Of a stretch of 64,000 nt of DNA, positions 55,115 to 62,043 are shown piece by piece. Origin of the DNA: JANMJD01 sp963828405 (lineage in GTDB: Bacteria > Actinomycetota > Acidimicrobiia > Acidimicrobiales > Ilumatobacteraceae). The translations under genes and the position numbers were made by a program. The stretch spans positions 372,001 to 436,000 of the forward strand of contig CAWHEG010000031.1 in NCBI GenBank assembly GCA_963828405.1, written 5' to 3'. Position 1 is the stretch's first letter, and every line of letters begins with the position of its first letter. Under the pieces are notes generated by a model. The model saw nothing but the letters and a program-made list of their open reading frames with translations. It did no database searches and had not been told where the DNA came from.

Positions 55115-56020
55115 TCACCACGTCTTGCGGAAACGATTGCGCACGAAGATCGCCACCGCGTTGAGCGCCAGCAGGATCACCATCAACACGATGATCGCCG
55201 CCGCGGCCAGCGGTTTGAACTCCTGCTTGGACTGGCTGACGTAATTGAAGATCTGGATCGGGAGCGTCGTGAACTTCGAGTCGAAGCCGCTCGGATTGAA
55301 CGTCACGAACGTCAGGGCACCGATCATCAGCAGCGGTGCCGACTCGCCGAGTGCCCGCGAGACCGACAGGATGCTGCCGGTGGCGATACCGGGGACGGCG
55401 TTGGGGAGCACCTGGCGGCTGACGGCCTGCCAGCGCGTCGCCCCCAGGGCGAGCGCTCCTTCACGCAGTGACGGGGGCACGGCACGCAGCGCCTCGCGGG
55501 AGGTGATCACCACAGTCGGCAGCACGAGCATCGCCAGGATCAGCGCCCCGGTCATCACGGTGAACCCGAAGCCGAGCGGACCTCGGGCGACGAAGGCCAG
55601 CCCGAGGATTCCGTAGACGACGGACGGCACGGCGGCGAGGTTCTGGATGTTCAGTTCGATCAGCCGGTTGTACCAGCGGTCCTTGTGGGCGAACTCCTCG
55701 AGGTACACGGCGGCGGCGACACCGATCGGCAGCGAGATGAACGCCGTGGTGAGCACCACCCACAACGATCCCCAGATCGCCGACTCGATGCCGGCGCGCT
55801 TGGGCCGGGCCGAGGGCATCGAGGTCAGCAGATCACCGTTGAGCCGGGGGCGGGCCTCGATGAACACGTCGATCAGCAGTGTGGCGAGCACGCCGAGGGC
55901 GATGCCGATCGAGGCGACGATGGCCAGGCGGAACAACGAGTTGCGCAGCCGCCGATCGCCCGTCATCGTCGATGAGAGGTCGGTCGGCGCGGCAACGGCG
56001 GGGGTAGTCGTCGCGGTCAT
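55115..56020 (-). CDS. pstA: Phosphate ABC transporter permease PstA
   Basis: The 301-residue protein has six membrane helices. The permease loop that contacts PstB is seen in SREALRAVPPSLREGALALG followed by ATRWQAVSRQVLPNAVPGIA. ESAPLLMIGALTFVTFNPSG is typical of PstA. The start overlaps the pstC stop by four bases. The N-terminal ~30 residues (MTATTTPAVAAPTDLSSTMT) are cytoplasmic and variable. Confidence 0.95.
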   Translation of the reverse strand: MTATTTPAVAAPTDLSSTMTGDRRLRNSLFRLAIVASIGIALGVLATLLIDVFIEARPRLNGDLLTSMPSARPKRAGIESAIWGSLWVVLTTAFISLPIGVAAAVYLEEFAHKDRWYNRLIELNIQNLAAVPSVVYGILGLAFVARGPLGFGFTVMTGALILAMLVLPTVVITSREALRAVPPSLREGALALGATRWQAVSRQVLPNAVPGIATGSILSVSRALGESAPLLMIGALTFVTFNPSGFDSKFTTLPIQIFNYVSQSKQEFKPLAAAAIIVLMVILLALNAVAIFVRNRFRKTW

Positions 56021-56967
56021 TCGTACGCCTCGCGAAACTTGCGAACGATGCGCATGCTGATGATGTTGAGCGTCATCGTGATGACGAACAGGAACGACCC
56101 GACGGCGAAGATCGTCTTGTAGCCGACCGACCCGGTGGGCTGGTCGCCGATCCCGGCGAAGCCGATGAAGCCGGCCATCGTCTGCATGCCCTCGCCCGGA
56201 TTGAGCGACAGCGCCGGCTTGCTGCCGGCGGCGAGCAGGGCGATCGTCGTCTCACCGACGGCTCGCGAGCCGGCGAGCACGACGGCGGCGACGATTCCCG
56301 ACAGCGCCGCAGGGAACACGACCTTGGTGCACACCTCCCGCCGGCTGCTGCCCAGGGCAAGCGCGCCGTCGCGCAGCGTCTGGGGGACCGCCGACATGGC
56401 ATCCTCGGCGAGCGATGCGACCGTCGGCAGGATCATGATCCCGGTGACCAGGCCCGCCGTCAACGCGCTGTAGGTGCCGACGTCGCCGACCGGCCAGATC
56501 TTCTGGACGATGTTCGGCGTCACGAAGCTGAGGGCGAAGAAGCCGAAGACGACGGTCGGCACGCCGGCGAGCACCTCGAGCACCGGCTTGAGCACCTTGC
56601 GAACGCCTGGGCGGGCGTACTCGGCGAGGTAGAAGGCGGCGCCCAGGCCGAGCGGGATGGCCACCACGAGGGCGATCGCCGCCACCCACATCGTGCCGGC
56701 GACCACCGGCCAGACGCCGTACCGGGCGGGTTTGAACAGCGGCGCCCACTCCGTGCCGGTGAAGAACTTGCCCAGCCCGACGGACCGGAAGAAGTCGATG
56801 GCCGGTCGGGCGAGGGCGAACACGATGAGCACGGTGATCCCGACGGTCACCAGGGCGGCCGCCGAGAGGATCGCCCTGATGATCCGTTCGTAGAGGTAAC
56901 GGCGGCGGGCTGCACCGGTGGGCCGGAGGCTCACCGGTGCAGCCGCGGCCGGGGGAGGGATGGTCAC
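56017..56967 (-). CDS. pstC: Phosphate ABC transporter permease PstC
   Basis: The 316-residue protein has six membrane helices and the coupling loop AEDAMSAVPQTLRDGALALG followed by SSRREVCTKVVFPAALSGIV. FRSVGLGKFFTGTEWAPLFK is the characteristic PstC external segment. It pairs with PstA to form the phosphate channel. It lies 34 bases after pstS and overlaps pstA. Confidence 0.95.
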   Translation of the reverse strand: MTIPPPAAAAPVSLRPTGAARRRYLYERIIRAILSAAALVTVGITVLIVFALARPAIDFFRSVGLGKFFTGTEWAPLFKPARYGVWPVVAGTMWVAAIALVVAIPLGLGAAFYLAEYARPGVRKVLKPVLEVLAGVPTVVFGFFALSFVTPNIVQKIWPVGDVGTYSALTAGLVTGIMILPTVASLAEDAMSAVPQTLRDGALALGSSRREVCTKVVFPAALSGIVAAVVLAGSRAVGETTIALLAAGSKPALSLNPGEGMQTMAGFIGFAGIGDQPTGSVGYKTIFAVGSFLFVITMTLNIISMRIVRKFREAYE

Positions 56968-57001
56968 GACGACCTGTGTAGTCGATGCCGCAGGGCGTTG
57001 A

Positions 57002-58042
57002 CTAAGCCGCGTCGATCTTGGCGATCTCGGCGGCCTGCATCGTCTTCTGGGTGTCGTCGAGGGAGATGAACAGCGCCTCCTCTGTCAGGGCGTCCTGATC
57101 GGCGAGGAAGAAGTCGACGAAGCCCTTGACCTCGGCACGGGCCGCCGCCGCCGCGCTCACGTACATGTACAGCGGGCGGGCCAACGGCTGGTAGGTGCCG
57201 TCGTGGACGGTGTCGGCCGACGGTGCGACGCACCCTTCACCGGCGTCGATCGAGGCAGCGTTGAGCTTGTCGGCGTTCTCCAGGAAGTACGACAGGCCGA
57301 AGTAGCCGAGGCCGCCCTTCTCGCCCTCGATCCCGACGATGGTGTTGTTGTCATCCTCCGACGGGCTGTAGTCGGCGCGGCTGGCGCCTTCCTCGCCGTT
57401 GATCGCCTTGGTGAAGTAGTCGAACGTACCCGAGTCGGTGCCGGGGCCGAACAGGGCGAGCGCCTGGTCTGGGAACGTCGGGTCGACCTGGTTCCAGTTC
57501 GTCACCGTCTTCTCGGCGGCCGGCTCCCACATCTTCTTGAGCTGCTCGACGGTCAGGCACTCGGCCCAGTCGTTGTCCTTGTTGACGACGACCGAGAGGG
57601 CGTCGTTGGCGGCGAGGACCTCGATGAACTCGATGCCCTCCGCGGCGCAGGCCGCGGCCTCTTCGTCCTTGATCGCCCGGGAGGCGTTGGCGATGTCGGT
57701 CTCGCCGGCGCAGAACTTCTCGAAGCCGCCACCGGTTCCCGAGGTGCCGACCGTGACCTGCACGCCCGAGTTCTCGCCCATGAAGTCCTCTGCCGCCAGC
57801 GAGCTGAGCGGGGCGACCGTCGACGAGCCGTCGATGGCGATGGCGCCCGACAGGTCTCCGTCCGGCTCGACCGGTGCCTCGGTGGTGGCCGGCTCGACGG
57901 CGGCTGCGGCCGCAGCCGCCGTGGTGGCCGCCGCGACGCTCGCCGCCGGCTCGGCCGTCTGGTCGCTTCCGCACGCCGCCCCGAACAGGCTGATCGCGGC
58001 CACACCGGCCATGATCGACAGACGCTGATTCCTGATGCTCAC
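57002..58042 (-). CDS. pstS: Phosphate-binding lipoprotein PstS
   Basis: The 346-residue protein has a lipoprotein signal with lipobox FGAAC and C24 as the lipid-anchored residue. A short Ala/Thr/Pro linker follows, then the phosphate-binding fold: AIAIDGSSTVAPLSSLAAED, VGTSGTGGGFEKFCAGETDI, NASRAIKDEEAAACAAEGI, GPGTDSGTFDYFTKAINGEE. The SSTV, GTGGGF and TDSGTFDY motifs bind phosphate. GTG start at 58040-58042 behind AGGAG. It heads the operon; a PHO box lies 78 bases upstream, so it should be induced by phosphate starvation. Confidence 0.96.
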   Translation of the reverse strand: MSIRNQRLSIMAGVAAISLFGAACGSDQTAEPAASVAAATTAAAAAAAVEPATTEAPVEPDGDLSGAIAIDGSSTVAPLSSLAAEDFMGENSGVQVTVGTSGTGGGFEKFCAGETDIANASRAIKDEEAAACAAEGIEFIEVLAANDALSVVVNKDNDWAECLTVEQLKKMWEPAAEKTVTNWNQVDPTFPDQALALFGPGTDSGTFDYFTKAINGEEGASRADYSPSEDDNNTIVGIEGEKGGLGYFGLSYFLENADKLNAASIDAGEGCVAPSADTVHDGTYQPLARPLYMYVSAAAAARAEVKGFVDFFLADQDALTEEALFISLDDTQKTMQAAEIAKIDAA

Positions 58043-58119
58043 CCTGGAACTCCTCTTGTGATCGCATTCACTTGCTGATGCGACTCACCGTAGAAGTCGA
58101 AGTTGGCCGCCAGGGAGTA

Positions 58120-58141
58120 CGAACATGAACGGGAGGTGAAC
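58120..58141 (-). promoter_or_regulatory. PHO box upstream of pstS
   Basis: On the minus strand two 11-base direct repeats follow each other: GTTCACCTCCC and GTTCATGTTCG. This is the arrangement of actinobacterial PHO boxes (GTTCACC-type 11-bp units) bound by PhoP, with RegX3 using overlapping sites. It lies 78 bases before the pstS start codon, a normal place for an activator site overlapping the -35 region. Confidence 0.65.
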
Positions 58142-58235
58142 GGGGACCGAATGCTCACCCCCGCGTCGCCCAGTTCGTCACTCTACGTAGGTCCGAAGGC
58201 CCATGAATGCCGGACATTGCCCGACTCGCCACCAC

Positions 58236-60344
58236 TCAACGTGGGCGCTGACGTTCCTCGACCCACCGCTGCATCTGCTCCTGGACGTCGATGGACCCGG
58301 CATGGCGGAGCCAGCGGCCAGTGGCCTGCAGGTCCCATCGACGCACGTCGTCGCCGAGTTGGAAGCCGAGCACCGAGTCGATCCAGAACTGGTGGCGGGG
58401 ATGGCGCACGGGCACGAGCGTCTCCACCCGGCCGTCGAGGTTGCGGGGCATCAGGTCGGCCGAACCGATCAGGTGGAGCGGTCCGCCGTCGACATCGCCG
58501 TGATCGAAGCGGTAGATCCGCGAGTGCTCGAGATACCGCCCGAGGATCGAACGCACCCGGATGGAGTCCGAGATGCCCGGCAGCCCCGGGCGCAGGCAGC
58601 ACACGCCCCGGACGATCAGATCGATGTTCACCCCCGCCTGGCTCGCCTCGTAGAGCTGCCGGATCAGGCGGGGGTCGCCGAGCGAGTTCATCTTCGCCGT
58701 GATACGGCCCCCCGAACCGAACGTCATCTCCCGCTCGATCAGCTCGGTGAGCTGGATGCGGAGATGCTCGGGGGCGACGAGCAACGACCGGTACCGCTGG
58801 CTGCGGCCGAACCCGGTGAGGTGGTTGAACAGCTGCGTCGCATCGGCGCCGATGTCGGGATCGCAGGTGAAGTAACCGATGTCCTCGTAGAGACGCGACG
58901 TGCGCGAGTTGTAGTTGCCCGTGCCGAGGTGGACGTAACGGCGTAACCCGTCGTCGTCGGCCCGTACGACGAGCACGCACTTGGCATGCGTCTTCAACCC
59001 GCTGAGGCCGTAGACGACGTGCACGCCCGCCTGCTCGAGCACCTTGGCCCATTCGACGTTGGTCGCCTCGTCGAACCGGGCCTTGAGCTCGACCATCGCC
59101 GCCACCTGCACGCCGCGTTCGGCTGCACGGATGAGACTGCGGGCGATGGCGCTGTCCCCCGAGGTGCGGTAGAGCGTCATCTTGATCGTCTGGACGGCCG
59201 GGTCGTCGGCGGCCTGCTCGATGAACTCCTCCATCGACGAGGCGAACGACTCGTAGGGGTGATGCACGAGCAGGTCGCGCTCGCGGATCACCGAGAACAG
59301 GCTCCGCCCGGCGGCATCGGCATTGGCCACCCGCCCGGCGGTCACGTTGGGCCATGGAGTGAACTTGAGCGCCGGCAGGTCGAGGGCGTGCAGCTCGAAC
59401 AGCCAGGTGAGCCCGAGCGGGGCGCGATGCCGGGTGATGTCGTCGAGGGACAGGCCGAGCTCGGCGGTCAGCAGTCGCTCCACCGCCGGTGGGAGGTCGG
59501 TGTTCACCTCGAGGCGGACGGATCGTCCGAACCTCCGGCGCTTGAGTTCGGTCTCGACGGCGACGAGGAGATCCTCGGCCTCACCGTGCTCGAGGGGGAG
59601 ATCGGCGTCACGGGTGACGCGGAACGTCCACCACCCCTCGATCTCCATGCCGGGGAACAAGGTGGGCAGTTGAGCGGCGATGACCCGTTCGATCAGCACG
59701 AAGCGGCTCGAGTTGGGCAGCCGGGCGAGCCGGGGGAACAGCGTGGGCACCTTGACCCGGGCGAAGCGACGCTCATCGGTCTCGGGATCGCGGACCGAGA
59801 CGGCGAGGTTCAGCGAGAGGTTGGAGATGTAGGGGAACGGGTGCGATGGATCGACGGCGAGCGGGGTGAGGATCGGGAAGACCCGTTGCTCGTACAGGTC
59901 GACGAGGTGCTTGCGTTCCGCGCCGGTCAGGTCGTCCCAGTCGACGATCGTGATCCCATGACCGGCCAACGACGGGAGGAGCTCGTCGACCAGCACCGCC
60001 TCCTGGTGCTCGATCAGTGGCCCGACCGTCGCCCGGATGGCGGCGAGTTGCTCCCTGGCCGACTGACCGTCGGGCGACAGGGCCCGCGAGCCGGCGTCCT
60101 CCTGGCCCTTGAGCATCGCCACGCGCACCTGGAAGAACTCATCGAGATTGGAGGAGAAGATGGCGCAGAACTGCAACCGCTCGAGCAACGGCAGGGACGG
60201 GTCGTCGGCGAGTTCGAGCACGCGGGCATCGAAGGCGAGCCAGCTGAGCTCGCGGTTGAGGTACAGATCGGCGACCCCGCCCATCTCGCGGGCGACTCGT
60301 TCCGTCGACGCGGTCGCGACGGGAGGGGCTGGTGAGTCGATCAT
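58236..60344 (-). CDS. ppk: Polyphosphate kinase 1
   Basis: The 702-residue protein makes long-chain polyphosphate from ATP. It shows the PPK1 domains: N-terminal LYLNRELSWLAFDARVLELA, head, and two C-terminal phospholipase-D-like domains. The autophosphorylated histidine is H453 in SGLKTHAKCV, and VHLGTGNYNSRTSRLYEDIG and KMNSLGDPRLIRQLYEASQA flank the active site. It lies just upstream of the pst operon on the same strand with a 193-base gap containing the PHO box, linking polyphosphate storage to phosphate uptake. It is 28 bases from the small gene upstream. Confidence 0.96.
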   Translation of the reverse strand: MIDSPAPPVATASTERVAREMGGVADLYLNRELSWLAFDARVLELADDPSLPLLERLQFCAIFSSNLDEFFQVRVAMLKGQEDAGSRALSPDGQSAREQLAAIRATVGPLIEHQEAVLVDELLPSLAGHGITIVDWDDLTGAERKHLVDLYEQRVFPILTPLAVDPSHPFPYISNLSLNLAVSVRDPETDERRFARVKVPTLFPRLARLPNSSRFVLIERVIAAQLPTLFPGMEIEGWWTFRVTRDADLPLEHGEAEDLLVAVETELKRRRFGRSVRLEVNTDLPPAVERLLTAELGLSLDDITRHRAPLGLTWLFELHALDLPALKFTPWPNVTAGRVANADAAGRSLFSVIRERDLLVHHPYESFASSMEEFIEQAADDPAVQTIKMTLYRTSGDSAIARSLIRAAERGVQVAAMVELKARFDEATNVEWAKVLEQAGVHVVYGLSGLKTHAKCVLVVRADDDGLRRYVHLGTGNYNSRTSRLYEDIGYFTCDPDIGADATQLFNHLTGFGRSQRYRSLLVAPEHLRIQLTELIEREMTFGSGGRITAKMNSLGDPRLIRQLYEASQAGVNIDLIVRGVCCLRPGLPGISDSIRVRSILGRYLEHSRIYRFDHGDVDGGPLHLIGSADLMPRNLDGRVETLVPVRHPRHQFWIDSVLGFQLGDDVRRWDLQATGRWLRHAGSIDVQEQMQRWVEERQRPR

Positions 60345-60372
60345 CGGATCACCTCCTCCCGTTCAGCGGACC

Positions 60373-60642
60373 TCAGATCTCGACACCTTCGGGAAGACCG
60401 AGATCCCATTCGATCGAGATGCGCTCGCGTTCGGCGTCTCGCAGGATGCGCTCACGGTTGCGCCGGAACTGCGGGTCGTCACGTGGCAGCAGGACGAGCC
60501 GGGCCAGCACCCGGGCCCGGAACTCCTCGATCACGCTGCGATCGCCGTAGTCCGGGTACACCTCCCAGTGCGGGGAGACCGGGCCCAGGTACACGATGCG
60601 AGCGTGGGCTCGGGGCGGCTCGGTCGTCATCGTGTCGGACAT
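60373..60642 (-). CDS. Conserved small hypothetical protein upstream of ppk
   Basis: The 89-residue protein starts MSDTMTTEPPRAHARIVYLG and continues PVSPHWEVYPDYGDRSVIEE, then a basic/acidic helical region RARVLARLVLLPRDDPQFRR and NRERILRDAERERISIEWDL. No membrane segment. I recall similar short proteins in actinobacteria but no function. The frame is open further upstream, but the sequence there is Arg-rich and unlike protein. Close spacing to ppk suggests co-transcription and a tie to polyphosphate metabolism. Confidence 0.65.
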   Translation of the reverse strand: MSDTMTTEPPRAHARIVYLGPVSPHWEVYPDYGDRSVIEEFRARVLARLVLLPRDDPQFRRNRERILRDAERERISIEWDLGLPEGVEI

Positions 60643-60771
60643 TTCCCTGCGTCTCCTGGTCGGTGAGGCCCCGATCCTAGCGCTGGGGCGCCCCGCTTCG
60701 CGCCCGCGGCGGGTTTCGGTCGGGTCCGCTGGATGTTGAGTCGGCCACTCCACGTGTTGAGACCGACACAA

Positions 60772-60787
60772 TGGGTCAAGTGACCCA
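60772..60787. promoter_or_regulatory. Palindrome upstream of the first whiB gene
   Basis: TGGGTCA, two bases, TGACCCA is a perfect inverted repeat in the 282-base gap between the small gene (start 60642) and whiB (start 60925). It is preceded by GACAC (60763-60767), the core recognised by WhiA in Streptomyces. A dimeric regulator may bind here; which one is unknown. Confidence 0.4.
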
Positions 60788-60827
60788 GTGACCTCTCTGG
60801 GCATTCCTGCTTGACTCGCGGTCGACG

Positions 60828-60853
60828 GGAACCACGGAGGCCCCCCGAACGTC
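60828..60853 (+). promoter_or_regulatory. Putative ECF-type promoter of whiB
   Basis: GGAAC (60828-60832), a 17-base spacer and CGTC (60850-60853) resemble stress-sigma (SigE/SigH/SigR-like) promoters and the one found before the ECF sigma gene in this window. It lies 72 bases before the whiB ATG. The -10 element is one base off the CGTT form, so confidence is modest. Confidence 0.35.
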
Positions 60854-60924
60854 TACTGGGCCGAACGTGGTTTTTCCGGAAGCCGGGCGGATGCCGGCGT
60901 GGAAAGAAACGAGGAAACCCCCCA

Positions 60925-61176
60925 ATGCACGATGATTCCGAAACGAGCTGGATGGCGGAAGGCAACTGCCGGAGCTATCCCCCTGCCACGTTCTTCCCGA
61001 GCGATGGCGTCGGTGTCGATCGCGCTCGGCGGATCTGCTCCACCTGTACGGTCACCGCCAACTGCCTCGAGTACGCACTCGAGCAGCGGATCGACCACGG
61101 GGTCTGGGGCGGAGCCTCCGAGCGCGAACGCCGCCGAATCCTCAAGCGTCGTCGCCTCGCCCTGTACGTCGGCTGA
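60925..61176 (+). CDS. WhiB-family iron-sulfur transcriptional regulator (first copy)
   Basis: The 83-residue protein has four conserved cysteines (C15, C38, C41, C47; C-x22-C-x2-C-x5-C) that hold a [4Fe-4S] cluster, the turn motif GVWGG near residues 59-63 and the basic tail SERERRRILKRRRLALYVG that binds DNA. WhiB proteins work by binding region 4 of the main sigma factor and occur only in Actinomycetota and their phages, a strong clue to the host. GAGG precedes the ATG. A longer upstream frame lacks similarity. A clear terminator follows. Confidence 0.95.
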   Translation: MHDDSETSWMAEGNCRSYPPATFFPSDGVGVDRARRICSTCTVTANCLEYALEQRIDHGVWGGASERERRRILKRRRLALYVG

Positions 61177-61210
61177 CAGCCGATGTAGCGGGCGCGGCGG
61201 GAACGCAAAC

Positions 61211-61246
61211 GAGCCGGCACCTCACGGTGCCGGCTCGTTGAGTTTT
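61211..61246 (+). terminator. Intrinsic terminator after whiB
   Basis: GAGCCGGCACC (61211-61221) and GGTGCCGGCTC (61226-61236) form a perfect 11-bp stem with a TCAC loop, followed by GTTGAGTTTT. It is 35 bases after the whiB stop and also lies after the tatA stop on the other strand, so it may serve both. This is the best intrinsic terminator in the window. Confidence 0.85.
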
Positions 61247-61268
61247 CCGGTCGGAACCGAAGCGGCGA

Positions 61269-61457
61269 CTACTTGGAGTCGGCGGACTCGTCCGTGGTCT
61301 TCTTGCCGTCTTCGAGGCCCTTCTTGAACTCCTTCTGGGCCTGCCCGAGGTTCTTGGCCAGTTTCGGCAGCTGCGAACCACCGAACAGGACGAGCACCAG
61401 GACCAGAACGATGATCATCTCCTGGGGCCCGAAATCGAATGCGAACATGTTGCTCAC
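61269..61457 (-). CDS. tatA: Twin-arginine translocase subunit TatA
   Basis: The protein of 59-62 residues is a TatA: short N-terminus with FGPQEMIIVLVLVLVLFGGS (membrane helix), the hinge QLPKLAKNLGQAQKEFKKGL (amphipathic helix with the FG and LP marks) and an acidic/polar tail DGKKTTDESADSK. TatA oligomers let folded proteins cross the membrane with TatBC. It stands alone, without tatB or tatC. The start may be the GTG at 61455-61457 or the ATG at 61446-61448 (MFAFDFGPQEM), the latter being more family-like. Confidence 0.93.
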   Translation of the reverse strand: MSNMFAFDFGPQEMIIVLVLVLVLFGGSQLPKLAKNLGQAQKEFKKGLEDGKKTTDESADSK

Positions 61458-61488
61458 GCTAGCACCGGCCGCCGATCTTCGACACCCT

Positions 61489-61539
61489 CATGTCGGCGAG
61501 GCTGGCATGTCGGCGAGGCTGGCATGTCGGCGAGGCCGG
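61489..61539. repeat. Three tandem 17-bp repeats between tatA and whiB
   Basis: The unit catgtcggcgaggctgg occurs three times head to tail (61489-61505, 61506-61522, 61523-61539), the last with one change. It lies between the tatA start and the stop of the second whiB gene. It may be a slippage product or a repeated binding site. Confidence 0.9.
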
Positions 61540-61553
61540 CAACTCGTGACGGC

Positions 61554-61832
61554 TCAGGCCGTGACGGCTGGTCGCCGGGTCGTGAGCGCACGTTGGCGGC
61601 GGATGCGCCGGCGCTCGCGCTCGGACAGGCCCCCCCAGATCCCGAACTTCTCCCCGTTGATCAGGGCGTACTCGAGGCAGTCGGTGCGCACGACGCAACC
61701 CCGACAGACCTCTTTCGCTTCCCGTGTGGATGCCCCCCGCTCGGGGAAGAAGAGATCGGGATCGACTCCCAGGCAGTTCGCCTGGTCCTGCCACGATCTG
61801 TCTTCTCCATCGGCACCGCCGTGATGACTCAT
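61554..61832 (-). CDS. WhiB-family iron-sulfur transcriptional regulator (second copy)
   Basis: The 92-residue protein (MSHHGGADGEDRSWQDQANC) has cluster cysteines C20, C43, C46 and C52, the same C-x22-C-x2-C-x5-C spacing as the first copy, the turn motif GIWGGLSERERRR and a basic tail. LGVDPDLFFPERGASTREAK is typical of the WhiB2/WhiB1-like groups. The start at 61830-61832 was chosen because the longer frame upstream is not protein-like. Together with the first copy it flanks tatA. AT-rich sequence around 61912-61940, including the palindrome TGTAATTACA, may hold its promoter. Confidence 0.94.
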   Translation of the reverse strand: MSHHGGADGEDRSWQDQANCLGVDPDLFFPERGASTREAKEVCRGCVVRTDCLEYALINGEKFGIWGGLSERERRRIRRQRALTTRRPAVTA

Positions 61833-61984
61833 TGCCCTCGGCCTCCCTGCTGTCGGCCTCATATGAGGGTGGCCGTCCGAACCCCTGGGAGGAGCCGGCT
61901 GATTGCCACCGCTGTAATTACATTGGTGCAATCTTCGCATACCACATCCCTCTTGCGCAATGGGGGATTACAAGAAGCGGTCCA

Positions 61985-62035
61985 TGACGCACGGTGCGTC
62001 AAGATGTCGGGCCTCGAGGCGCTGGAATCTTGACG
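61985..62035 (-). terminator. Two overlapping inverted repeats after the VWA gene
   Basis: CGTCAAGAT (61997-62005) pairs with ATCTTGACG (62027-62035), with a perfect palindrome GCCTCGAGGC inside the loop. A second repeat, TGACGCAC-G-GTGCGTCA (61985-62001), shares five bases with the first arm, so only one can form at a time. It starts nine bases after the VWA gene's stop. Termination or a switch are both conceivable; no T tract is seen. Confidence 0.45.
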
Positions 62036-62043
62036 CTATGCGT

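Noticed and set aside
58103..58702. 199-codon plus-strand frame across the pstS upstream region
   Set aside because: Runs through the PHO box and antisense to ppk; arginine/glycine-rich with no family resemblance.
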